Origin: an uncultured Bacteroides sp.
Lineage (GTDB): Bacteria; Bacteroidota; Bacteroidia; Bacteroidales; Bacteroidaceae
Direction of reading: 5' to 3'
Length of the DNA stretch: 64,000 bases
Assembly (NCBI GenBank): GCA_944320865.1
Contig: CALUJC010000013.1
Span: 1 to 64,000, forward strand
Shown: positions 44,546-52,998 of the stretch, piece after piece
Layout: each line of letters begins with the position of its first letter
How positions within the stretch are numbered: the stretch's first letter is position 1
Translations under genes and position numbers: made by a program
The notes under the pieces: model-generated
Database searches by the model: none
The model's input: the letters and a program-made list of their open reading frames with translations, nothing else
Told to the model about the DNA's origin: nothing

Positions 44546-45346
44546 TTACGGGAAATCTTTCCACTCAAAGTGGTCGGCATCCATCCAGACGGGAAACTTT
44601 TTCCGGAATTTCTGCAATGCGTCGAGGTTGAGGCTGGCTGTGGCTGTGCCTTCTTCTTCGTCGGGTACGGAGGCCAGCATCTCCCCCTTGTACGAGTATA
44701 TCCGGCTACCCCCATTGTGCAAGATACGGTCTCCGTCCATGCCCGTGCGGTTTACGCCGCACACGTAGCTTTGGTTCTCCAAAGCACGTGCTTGCAGCAG
44801 GATATCCCACACTTTACGCCTGGCCGTGGGCCAATTGGCTACGTAGATTAGCAGGTCGTATTCATTGTCCACATTCCGGCTCCATACGGGGAAACGCAGG
44901 TCATAGCACACGAGCAGCAGGATATTCCACCCTTTGTAGTGTATGATGGGGCGTGAAGTGCCTGCTGTGAAATGCCGGTTTTCGTCTCCCATGCGAAACA
45001 GGTGTCTTTTGTCGTAATAGTGCTCGTCGCCGTCCGGGGTCAGGAAAAAAGCGCGGTTGACATACCGTGTGCCGGAGGCATCGGCGAAGGTGATGAGGCT
45101 TCCTGTCAAGGCTACTCCGTAAAGGTTTGCCCATTGTTTTGCCGAAGTGATGACTTCCCCTTGCAAAGGCTCGGCCAATGTTTCGGGATGCATGCTGAAA
45201 CCTGTGGAGAAAGTTTCGGGCAGGACAATGACATCCGTCTTTCCGCAAAGGTTTTCCAAGTGCTTGCGAAGCCGGCAGAGGTTGGCGGCTTTGTTTTCCC
45301 ATTCAATGTCCGTCTGCAGCAGGGTTATACGCAAGGTGTCGCTCAT
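44546..45346 (-). CDS. Nitrilase-family amidase (YafV/omega-amidase type)
   Basis: A 266-residue carbon-nitrogen hydrolase with triad residues Glu in VLPETFSTGFSM, Lys in YYDKRHLFRMGDE and Cys in LLVCYDLRFPVW. The RHLFRMGDE and ENQSYVCGVNRTG segments fit the YafV/Nit2 omega-amidase branch, which hydrolyses 2-oxoglutaramate-type amides in metabolite repair. The start overlaps the acyltransferase stop by 4 nt. Confidence 0.9.
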   Translation of the reverse strand: MSDTLRITLLQTDIEWENKAANLCRLRKHLENLCGKTDVIVLPETFSTGFSMHPETLAEPLQGEVITSAKQWANLYGVALTGSLITFADASGTRYVNRAFFLTPDGDEHYYDKRHLFRMGDENRHFTAGTSRPIIHYKGWNILLLVCYDLRFPVWSRNVDNEYDLLIYVANWPTARRKVWDILLQARALENQSYVCGVNRTGMDGDRILHNGGSRIYSYKGEMLASVPDEEEGTATASLNLDALQKFRKKFPVWMDADHFEWKDFP

Positions 45347-45888
45347 ATGGCAAAATAATTAGGCTTTTTTCCATGGAATTGCAAAAAGTGTTGTTTTATT
45401 TCATGCAAGTCCTGCTCAATGTTTCCACTGGGCATCATTACCCTTGTGGCGGCAATGAGGCGCGACGGATAATCTACACCGATGAGCACGATAGGCACCT
45501 GTGCCTTGAGCGCGATGTAGTAAAATCCTTTTTTCCAGTCGGCATTGGGCTTACGGGTACCTTCGGGGGTGATGGCCAGATGGAATTGCTTGCTGCGGGC
45601 AAAACGTTCGGCCATTTGGTCTACCAGCGATGTTTTTTTGCTCCGGTCTACCGGGATGCCTCCCATGGCTTTGAACAACAGGCCTAACGGGAAGAAAAAC
45701 CATTCTTTTTTCATCATGAAACTGACCTTCCGACCCAAGGAGTTGTAGAACAGTTTGCCAAAGAAGAGATCCCAATTGGAGGTGTGTGGGGCCGCACAGA
45801 TGACGCATTTGTCATAGTAAGGCACTGTCACCACCGATTTCCATCCCAACAGGCGGTGGTAGATAAAGCTGTAAAAAGCATTTCCCAT
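45343..45888 (-). CDS. 1-acyl-glycerol-3-phosphate acyltransferase-like protein
   Basis: A 181-residue protein of the PlsC-like family. The catalytic H-x4-D motif is APHTSNWD and the second motif is ITPEGTRKPNADWKKGFYYIA (core TPEGTRK). It is short, as in the single-domain phospholipid acyltransferases. Middle gene of the operon 46166-38895; 8 nt separate it from the preceding small gene and it overlaps the amidase gene. The lipid substrate is not determined. Confidence 0.9.
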   Translation of the reverse strand: MGNAFYSFIYHRLLGWKSVVTVPYYDKCVICAAPHTSNWDLFFGKLFYNSLGRKVSFMMKKEWFFFPLGLLFKAMGGIPVDRSKKTSLVDQMAERFARSKQFHLAITPEGTRKPNADWKKGFYYIALKAQVPIVLIGVDYPSRLIAATRVMMPSGNIEQDLHEIKQHFLQFHGKKPNYFAI

Positions 45889-45896
45889 TCTTTCTC

Positions 45897-46166
45897 TTAC
45901 ACCAGTTTGCCCAAGGCGTCAATGATTTCTTGAACTTTGGCGTCAAAGTCTGCCTGGAGTTTTTTATAATAGCCTTTGGCATTACCGGGCTCTGTGTGGC
46001 TGATGCGACTCAGAAAGTCGTTCTGCATGTTCAATACCTCGCTCATCAGCTGGTCGGCCTTGTCTTTATCCGTGCCAAGCACATAGAGCTTGTTCACCAG
46101 GCACTCCATAAACAACTCGCTTGAAATATAGTTGACCTTCTTTTTCAGTTCTTTTCTCTTTGCCAT
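45897..46166 (-). CDS. Conserved small protein, unknown function
   Basis: An 89-residue, highly charged, probably all-helical protein (MAKRKELKKKVNYISSELF...). It contains no motif I recognise. A minus-strand -7-like box TATCTTTA lies around 46230-46237, and the acyltransferase gene follows after 8 nt, so it leads the four-gene operon. A simple cytoplasmic helical bundle is the likely fold. Confidence 0.75.
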   Translation of the reverse strand: MAKRKELKKKVNYISSELFMECLVNKLYVLGTDKDKADQLMSEVLNMQNDFLSRISHTEPGNAKGYYKKLQADFDAKVQEIIDALGKLV

Positions 46167-46305
46167 AATGTTTTTTGTTTTTAAGGGTGAATATTAGCGG
46201 GCTCTTTGTACGAGACCTTTAATTTCGGTAAAGATAGTGCTTTTTCTAATAGGATGGATGATAATGGAAGTTTTTTTAAGATTCGGCTTTTATTAGACAC
46301 ACCTC

Positions 46306-46405
46306 CTTACTTTATTAGGAGTAAAGTGATGCTTTATCCTTAGTAAAGCAATGCTTTACTCCGAGTAAAGTAACACTTTATTTTTAATGAAGAAAAAATA
46401 AAGTA
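46306..46405. repeat. Array B-prime, 22-nt units, downstream of the drug pump operon
   Basis: Three 22-nt units begin at 46320, 46342 and 46364; the middle one is a perfect hairpin AGTAAAGC-AAT-GCTTTACT. The third unit and the tail (AAGAAAAAATAAAGTAGTA) match the end of array B at 14100-14132 over about 45 nt with few differences, so the two loci share a common origin. It lies in a 440-nt gap, about 200 nt beyond the channel gene stop; the gap also holds the terminator at 46510-46583. Confidence 0.85.
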
Positions 46406-46509
46406 GTATATTATTGACTATCAAATGCTTGACTTTGTTTCTGCGATAGAGGGAAAAGTGTTCATTTCATTATAGCCGACAATGTCATTTTCTGGGAGTC
46501 ACAGAAAAA

Positions 46510-46583
46510 AGTAAAAGAGTGGGGAAGTTTCTCTTTCGTCAGCGCTATGCTGTGGACGATTCGCTTCGCACCACTCTTTTACT
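46510..46583 (-). terminator. Long-stem terminator of the drug RND operon
   Basis: AGTAAAAGAGTGG (46510-46522) and its perfect complement (46571-46583) form a 13-bp stem with a 48-nt loop that can fold further. On the minus strand it follows the channel gene stop (46607) and is followed by a TTTTTT run at about 46504-46509. Confidence 0.75.
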
Positions 46584-46606
46584 GGAGTGATATATAGATG
46601 TGGGGG

Positions 46607-48004
46607 CTATTGCCAGCCGCCTCCGAGGGCTTTATATAAGTTGACCAATGCCAGCTGGCGGTCGCGCAAGGCATTGCTTACGCCGATTTGTGCATCAAGG
46701 TAGGTACGTTGTGCATCGAGCAGGTCCATATAGCCGATGGCGCCGTTGACGTATTGCAATTGGGCAAGCTCGAGGGTTGAGCGCGACGATTGTTCGAGAG
46801 ATAGACGGGTGCTATATATCTCCTTGAGTTTGTTGAATTCGGCAATGGCATCGTAGGCATCGCGGAAGGCGGAAAGAACCGCTTTTTCGTAGGCATACGT
46901 GGCTCGTTCGAAAGCTGCCCGTTTAGCTTTCAGGCGTGCACGGTTTTTACCCCATCCGAAGATGGGTTGAATCAATGTGCCCGATATGAATTTGTAAGGC
47001 GATTGTAGTAACTCGCCAAGAATATCACTTTCCGCACCAAACTGTGCGGTGAGCGTAATGTTTGGGAACATGGAGGTTAGCGCTGCGCCAACTTCGGCAT
47101 TGGCGGCAATGAGTGCCTGCTCGGCCTCTCGCACGTCTGGGCGTCGCTCCAGCAAGGTGCTGGGCATGCCTACAGGCAGGCTTTGCGGGAAACTGATGTC
47201 ATGTGGTAACGTGGCACGGCGGATGCTGTGCGGATATTCTCCTGTAAGATAAGCCAGCTCGTTTTCTTTAAGGGTGACTTGACGTTCCAGGTCGGGGACA
47301 AGGGTTGCGGTGCGTGCCAACTCTACTTGTGCTTGGCGGAAAGCAACTTCCGACGTCAGTCCACCTTCGTAGCGGATACGTGCCAAGTGAAGGCTTTCCC
47401 GGCGGGCATCAACAGTTTGCCTCACAATGGCCAGTTCGTTGTCCAGTGCCACCAGTTCAAAATAAGCCTGTGCCACTTCGGCGATAAGGCTCATTTGCAA
47501 AGCGCGCTGGTTCTCTATGGAGCCAAGGAATTCGGCAGTGGAAGCATCGTGCGTCCAACGCAATTTGCCCCACAGGTCCAGCTCCCAAGACACAGTTCCC
47601 TTTATATCAAACTGGTCATCCATGCTGTAATTGTTGCCACCATAATTGTCGCGGTCATATTCGGCATGGGCGCGCAAGCCTACTTGTGGAAGCATATTGG
47701 CCCAATCTATGCGCTTTTGGGCGGCCAGTTCGCGTACGCGGGCAGCAGCCATCAGTATGTCTTTATTATACTCCAATGTGCGCTGTATAAGTGCCTGCAG
47801 TAAAGTGTCGGCATAGAGTTGCCGCCACGAGTAGTCTGCCACCGAAGCCGAGTCGGTACTCATGCTATCTGCCAAGGTGGTTGGTAGTTCTAGCTGCGGA
47901 CGGGTGTAATGTTTGCCAATTTGGCATCCGGCCAATGCCATGCTTGCCGTCAGGATGCAAAAAAATATGCGTGCGGCATGTGTGAGGGTTGGGATATGCT
48001 TCAT
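46607..48004 (-). CDS. Outer-membrane channel lipoprotein of a drug RND pump
   Basis: A 465-residue NodT/OprM-type TolC-family lipoprotein: MKHIPTLTHAARIFF...MALAGCQIGKHY with lipobox LAGC. Two repeats of long helices are visible. It starts 4 nt before the permease stop and is the last gene of the adaptor-permease-channel operon (52343 to 46607). It should complete a tripartite drug efflux pump. Confidence 0.93.
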   Translation of the reverse strand: MKHIPTLTHAARIFFCILTASMALAGCQIGKHYTRPQLELPTTLADSMSTDSASVADYSWRQLYADTLLQALIQRTLEYNKDILMAAARVRELAAQKRIDWANMLPQVGLRAHAEYDRDNYGGNNYSMDDQFDIKGTVSWELDLWGKLRWTHDASTAEFLGSIENQRALQMSLIAEVAQAYFELVALDNELAIVRQTVDARRESLHLARIRYEGGLTSEVAFRQAQVELARTATLVPDLERQVTLKENELAYLTGEYPHSIRRATLPHDISFPQSLPVGMPSTLLERRPDVREAEQALIAANAEVGAALTSMFPNITLTAQFGAESDILGELLQSPYKFISGTLIQPIFGWGKNRARLKAKRAAFERATYAYEKAVLSAFRDAYDAIAEFNKLKEIYSTRLSLEQSSRSTLELAQLQYVNGAIGYMDLLDAQRTYLDAQIGVSNALRDRQLALVNLYKALGGGWQ

Positions 48005-51000
48005 GCTTGAATGTTATTGAGCTGTTTATTACTCTTACGGCGCAGCTTACCCTGCACCTTGTAAATGGTGACGAAGAAGAATGGTATCAGCAAAATACCT
48101 ACGGTAACAGCGACTATCATTCCAAAAAACACACCTGTACCTATAGCTTGGCGGCTTGCTGCTCCCGGACCGCTGGCTATTACCATGGGCAGAATGCCGA
48201 GAATGAAAGCAAGCGAAGTCATCAGGATGGGGCGGAAACGTAGTTTGGCTGCATGTAGAGCGGCTCGCATTACGTTTACACCTGCATCGGCTTCATCTTT
48301 GGCAAACTCCACAATAAGGATGGCATTTTTAGCGGCAAGTCCCATCAGCATAACGAGACCTATTTGGAAATAAGTGTCATTCTCAAGTCCGCAGATAGAG
48401 ATACCTGCGTAAGCGCCCAGTGCAGCAACAGGCAAAGACAGCAGTACGGCCACAGGGATGCTCCAACTTTCGTAAAGCGCGGCTAAGAACAGAAATACGA
48501 ATACAAACACCAGTGCTAGGATAAGCCCGGTTTGTCCTCCTGCTTGTTTCTCTTGGAAAGATAAACCGCTCCATTCAATTCCGATGTTGGAAGGAAGATG
48601 TTTGCGTGCCAATTGTTCCATTACTTCCATTGCTTGTCCGGAACTAAAACCTTGGGCGGCAGTGCCTCGTATTACGGCTGTACTGAACATGTTAAACCGC
48701 TTGATGCTACCCGGTCCGGTGGTATATTGGGTTGTGCCTAATGCGGTCAGGGGTATCATGTCGCCGTTGCTTCCGCGTACAAAGTACAGGCTGATGTTGT
48801 CGCGGTGTTCACGATAAGGCGCTTCGGCCTGCAAATATACGCGGTACACACGGTTGAACATATTGAAGTCATTGACGTAAACCGAGCCCGTATAGGCTTT
48901 CATTGTAGAAAATACGTCGGACATCGGTACGCCTAACATCTTTACCTTGTCACGGTCAACATCGAAGTATAGTTGTGGAATAGCAGCTTGCAATGATGAA
49001 GACAAACCACTCAGCTCCTTGCGCAGAGAGGCATAATGCATTAAGGTATCGGCTGCTTGTACCAAGTTGTCATAGGTGGCGTCACCACGTGCTTCGAGTT
49101 GCATTTCAAAACCTCCCGAAGTTCCCAACCCGGGAATGACGGGGGGAGTGGACAGGTAATATTTGCATTCGGGGTATTCCTCCAGCTCTCGTTCAACTTT
49201 TGCCATGATAGCTTCCAGTGTGGTGTCATCGCGGTCGTCCCAATCTTTGAGTATAACTGTAAGTTGCGACCGTGCTTGGCTGGTTCCTACACGTGGACTT
49301 GTGCCTGTTACGTTTTGTACATATTCAACTTCGGGCATGGACATGAGGAAGTTTACGGCGCGGTTGGTCACATTGCGCGTACGTTCAAGTGTTGTTCCTT
49401 CAGGCATTTCCAATTCTACCGTAAAATATCCTTGGTCTTCGGTAGGCAAGAAACTGGAAGGTGTTATTCGGTAGAGAATGAAGATTGCGATAAGAATCAT
49501 GCAAAAGCCAATGCCTACTCGGCGAGGATGCTTGATGACACGTCCTATGCCCGTAAGATATTTGCTGTTTCCAATATCCAGCCAGCGATTGATGGTACGG
49601 AATAGGCGGTTTTTCGGTTTATTCTTATCGGTAGGACGTAGTATGAGCGAGCACATCACAGGGCTAAGTGTAAGTGCAACAACAGTAGAGAGCAACACCG
49701 ATATTGCAATGGTTACACTGAATTGGCGATACAATTGTCCGGTGATTCCAGACAGGAAACTTACCGGCACGAATACTGCAGCCAGCACCATTGACGTGGC
49801 TATAAGGGCGCTCGTCAGTCCGTTCATGGCTTTTTTGGTTGCTTCGTAAGGGGAGAGGTGCTCTTCCTCCATGATTCGTTCTACGTTTTCTACTACCACA
49901 ATGGCATCGTCCACCACCAGACCGATGGCAAGCACCAGGCCCAATAAGGTCAGAATGTTCAGCGAAAAGCCAAAGATAAGCATGAAACCGAAAGTACCAA
50001 TAAGCGAAATGGGCACAGCCACCAAGGGGATGACGGTTGCCCGCCAGCTTTGCAGGAAGAGGAATACAACGATAATAACCAGTATAAGTGCTTCAAACAA
50101 GGTTTTGTAAACTTCATGTATGGAGGAAGATATATAGGTTGTCATGTCAAAAGGCACTTCGTAGTGCATCCCTTCTGGAAAGGTTCGGCTGATTTCTTCC
50201 ATGGTGTTTTTTACACTTTCAGCAACTTCCATAGCATTGGCACCGGGCAACATGTAGATACCAAGTACGGCGGCATTTCCTCCATTGATACCGCTTTCTG
50301 TGTTGTAGGATTGTGCTTCAAGTGATACGCGTGCAACATCTCGCATGCGGATGAGTGAGCCGTCGGCATTGGCTCGGAGTACGATTTCTTCGAACTGTGC
50401 TGCGCTCGATAATCGTCCTTGTGCAGTAATAGGAATGGTAAAATCCAGTCCTTCTACTGGTTGCTGTCCCAAGACACCTGCGGCCGATTCACGGTTTTGG
50501 TCTTTCAAGGCATCCTGCACATCTTTTACCGTGAGTCCATAGTTTGCCAAGCGTGCAGGGTCTACCCATATCTGCATGGCATAGTAACGGCTTCCGATGT
50601 TTGATACCCGTCCTACACCAGGAATACGTCTTAGCAAGTCGAGTACGTTTAAAGTAGCAAAATTACTCAAATATATTTCATCGAATTTGGGGTCTTCCGA
50701 GGTGAGGCAGATGGTCATCAATTGGCTTGATGCCTGTTTTTCTATTTCAATACCGTTTTGTACCACTTCGGCGGGCAGACGCGATTCGGCTAGTTTGATG
50801 CGGTTTTGTATTTCTACGGCCGCCAGGTCGGGGTCGGAGGAAATATCGAACGTCACGGTAGCCGAAAAGCCTCCGGAGTTGGAACTGTTGCTTTCCATAT
50901 AGAGCATACCTGGTGTTCCGTTCAACTCCTGTTCGATGGGGGTAGCTACAGCTTGTGATACAGTGAGGGCACTGGCTCCGGGGTATGATGCACTGATTTT

Positions 51001-51132
51001 TACTACCGGCGGAGTAATTTGGGGATATTGGTCAATGGGAAGCATGGTGAGGCCGATGAGTCCCACGATGACGATGAGTATGGATATGACAGCCGAAAAC
51101 ACCGGCCTGTCGATAAAGAAACTTACTTTCAT
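48001..51132 (-). CDS. Hydrophobe/amphiphile efflux RND permease (AcrB type)
   Basis: A 1,043-residue inner-membrane RND pump, full length. It begins MKVSFFIDRPVFSAVISILI, and TM4 has GLVVDDAIVVVENVERIMEEE with the proton-relay aspartates. TPVMCSLILRP-like ends of TM6 and the C-terminal GVFFGMIVAVTVGILLIPFFFV fit the HAE-1 family that exports drugs, dyes and bile-type amphiphiles. Unlike the metal pump at 24428-27769 it has no insert in the central loop. Confidence 0.96.
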   Translation of the reverse strand: MKVSFFIDRPVFSAVISILIVIVGLIGLTMLPIDQYPQITPPVVKISASYPGASALTVSQAVATPIEQELNGTPGMLYMESNSSNSGGFSATVTFDISSDPDLAAVEIQNRIKLAESRLPAEVVQNGIEIEKQASSQLMTICLTSEDPKFDEIYLSNFATLNVLDLLRRIPGVGRVSNIGSRYYAMQIWVDPARLANYGLTVKDVQDALKDQNRESAAGVLGQQPVEGLDFTIPITAQGRLSSAAQFEEIVLRANADGSLIRMRDVARVSLEAQSYNTESGINGGNAAVLGIYMLPGANAMEVAESVKNTMEEISRTFPEGMHYEVPFDMTTYISSSIHEVYKTLFEALILVIIVVFLFLQSWRATVIPLVAVPISLIGTFGFMLIFGFSLNILTLLGLVLAIGLVVDDAIVVVENVERIMEEEHLSPYEATKKAMNGLTSALIATSMVLAAVFVPVSFLSGITGQLYRQFSVTIAISVLLSTVVALTLSPVMCSLILRPTDKNKPKNRLFRTINRWLDIGNSKYLTGIGRVIKHPRRVGIGFCMILIAIFILYRITPSSFLPTEDQGYFTVELEMPEGTTLERTRNVTNRAVNFLMSMPEVEYVQNVTGTSPRVGTSQARSQLTVILKDWDDRDDTTLEAIMAKVERELEEYPECKYYLSTPPVIPGLGTSGGFEMQLEARGDATYDNLVQAADTLMHYASLRKELSGLSSSLQAAIPQLYFDVDRDKVKMLGVPMSDVFSTMKAYTGSVYVNDFNMFNRVYRVYLQAEAPYREHRDNISLYFVRGSNGDMIPLTALGTTQYTTGPGSIKRFNMFSTAVIRGTAAQGFSSGQAMEVMEQLARKHLPSNIGIEWSGLSFQEKQAGGQTGLILALVFVFVFLFLAALYESWSIPVAVLLSLPVAALGAYAGISICGLENDTYFQIGLVMLMGLAAKNAILIVEFAKDEADAGVNVMRAALHAAKLRFRPILMTSLAFILGILPMVIASGPGAASRQAIGTGVFFGMIVAVTVGILLIPFFFVTIYKVQGKLRRKSNKQLNNIQA

Positions 51133-51170
51133 TTGGCGCGTATGTTATTGATTGGACGCTGTGTGTAGTT

Positions 51171-52343
51171 TTATTCTTTTTCTATGGGAGGTACGGGACG
51201 TATTTTGATGCCCGGTGTCAGTTTGTGATAGCCTTCGGTTACCAGCATCTCGCCAGGTACGATACCACGCTCCACAACTACATTATTGCCAAACTCAGGT
51301 CCCAGTTCAATGAAGCGGCGCTCGGCGATTGAATCCCTGCGCATGACAAAGACGTAAGCACCACCTTTCTCTATGATGAGTGATTTTTGGGGGACTACAG
51401 TAGCATGTTCACGCACGTCGAGCAGAGCGCGGACTTTGGTAAATTGTCCGGGTAACAATACACGTTCGGGGTTAGGCATTTCTGCACGTACGGAGAAAGT
51501 TCCTGTTTGAGGGTCTACTTGTGGGTCGGCAAAGTCTACTAATCCTTTGTAAGGATATTCGCTATTGTCGGCTAAAGTTACCGTAACCATAGGTTGCCAA
51601 GAACGGGTGGAGTCTTTTTGACCCAATATCACATTACGTTCCTTGCTTTTCAAATAGTCCAATGCTGTCATGCTGAAGTCTACGAGCACGGTGTCGCTTT
51701 TGACTACGGTAGCTAACAATGATTGGCCACCGGTTCCTACCAGTGTGCCTAAATCGACATACCGTTCGCTGATATATCCGGAAATGGGAGAACGTACCCA
51801 CGTATAACTTAATTCTTGTTCGGCTTGGTCTAGGTCTGCCTGACTCATACCCATACTGGCTACGGCTGTCTCGTATGCGGCAATAGCATTGTCCAGATCA
51901 AGTTGGCTGGCTGCATTTTGTTGGAAAAGAGGGCGGATACGGTTCAAGTCACGTTCGGTTTTCAATACCAAAGCGGAATCTTTCCGTAATTGAGCGCGTG
52001 CTTTGTCGGCACGGGCGCGGTATTGCTTTTGGTCGATGACGAACAGTACCTGATTTTTGGTGACGTAGGTGCCTTCTTCAAAATCCATACTTTCGAGGAA
52101 GCCTTCTACGCGGGCACGTACTTCTACGAATTGTTGTGCACGGATGCGGCCAACATATTCACCATATATTTCCACATCTTCCACCCCTACGGGTTCCACT
52201 ACTACTACCGGTGCTTCCGGTTCTACCTTTTTGGGCCATGTCAATATCACGTAAATACCCACTAACACGACCATGCAGGCCGACATCATGATGATGCGTT
52301 TTTTCCGCAGTTTCAATTCACGCTTGGTAAAAAACAATTTCAT
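51171..52343 (-). CDS. Periplasmic adaptor of the drug RND pump (AcrA type)
   Basis: A 390-residue membrane fusion protein with an N-terminal hydrophobic anchor (RIIMMSACMVVLVGIYVILTW) and no lipobox. The barrel-sandwich domain (VRARVEGFLESMDFEEGTYV), helical hairpin and beta-barrel domains follow. First gene of the operon; a minus-strand -7 box TATCTTTG lies at 52394-52401. No local TetR or AraC regulator is adjacent. Confidence 0.94.
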   Translation of the reverse strand: MKLFFTKRELKLRKKRIIMMSACMVVLVGIYVILTWPKKVEPEAPVVVVEPVGVEDVEIYGEYVGRIRAQQFVEVRARVEGFLESMDFEEGTYVTKNQVLFVIDQKQYRARADKARAQLRKDSALVLKTERDLNRIRPLFQQNAASQLDLDNAIAAYETAVASMGMSQADLDQAEQELSYTWVRSPISGYISERYVDLGTLVGTGGQSLLATVVKSDTVLVDFSMTALDYLKSKERNVILGQKDSTRSWQPMVTVTLADNSEYPYKGLVDFADPQVDPQTGTFSVRAEMPNPERVLLPGQFTKVRALLDVREHATVVPQKSLIIEKGGAYVFVMRRDSIAERRFIELGPEFGNNVVVERGIVPGEMLVTEGYHKLTPGIKIRPVPPIEKE

Positions 52344-52505
52344 GCTACATTTAGTTTTATGATATGATTAGCGCTTTCTCTCCTTTCGGCGTGCAAAGAT
52401 AATACCATTTTCCCATTTATGCCTAATGAACAGGTAAGTTCTTAACTTTCAGTATCGGCAAGGTAGCCATAAAATCTTTTCCACTTCATAGGAGGTGGGG
52501 AAGCC

Positions 52506-52567
52506 TTCCACAAAATGTGGAATATTTCCGCAATGTTTGGACAAGACGATGTCAATGTTTGGACAAG
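52506..52567. repeat. Array E, short 22-nt repeat at the DUF1893 3' end
   Basis: CAATGTTTGGACAAG occurs at 52531-52545 and again at 52553-52567, a period of 22 nt, preceded by a hairpin TTCCACA-AAA-TGTGGAA (52506-52522). The second copy is inside the DUF1893 coding sequence and supplies its last codons and its TGA stop (52552-52554). Only two clear units, so this is the weakest array. Confidence 0.6.
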
Positions 52568-52995
52568 GCAGGGTCTATCTTTTGACTTTTCATATTGCTT
52601 ATGAATTCCTGTATTTTTGGCAACATGTCTTCAGGGCGGGTATAGGGGGCACACAATATTTCTACGGGGCATTGCCCTGTGCCTGCCCGGTTGATGATGT
52701 GGGATACGCAGGTTTCGTATGTGGTGCAAATATTGGCCTGGAGCAGTAAATCCTTTGCCCCTTCGCTGATGACATCGGCATGCACTTCTGCTATTTGGCC
52801 AAGTATCATGAGGGCGGCAGCACCACGGCCTACTACCTTGTCAGCCACTTGAGAGCCATGTAAGAAGGACGGAGTATGCTCCAATACATCCAATAAGTCG
52901 GTTACGCCTCTTCGGGTGTAAGTACGGATTTCTTCGCCTTTGCGGATGACGCATGAAAAATGTCCATCGTGTAGTATTTTGACCAGTTCATCCAT
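52552..52995 (-). CDS. DUF1893 domain protein
   Basis: A 147-residue protein matching the DUF1893 family (deaminase-like fold in Thermotoga TM1506), with GRGAAALMILGQIAEVHADVISEGAKDLL as its core (quoted part: GRGAAALMILGQIAEVHADV). The reaction is unknown. It follows the Fe-S aldo/keto reductase gene by 3 nt and is the last gene of the operon. The C-terminal end (PALSKH) comes from repeat array E and is unlikely to be functional. Confidence 0.88.
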   Translation of the reverse strand: MDELVKILHDGHFSCVIRKGEEIRTYTRRGVTDLLDVLEHTPSFLHGSQVADKVVGRGAAALMILGQIAEVHADVISEGAKDLLLQANICTTYETCVSHIINRAGTGQCPVEILCAPYTRPEDMLPKIQEFISNMKSQKIDPALSKH

Positions 52996-52998
52996 TTC

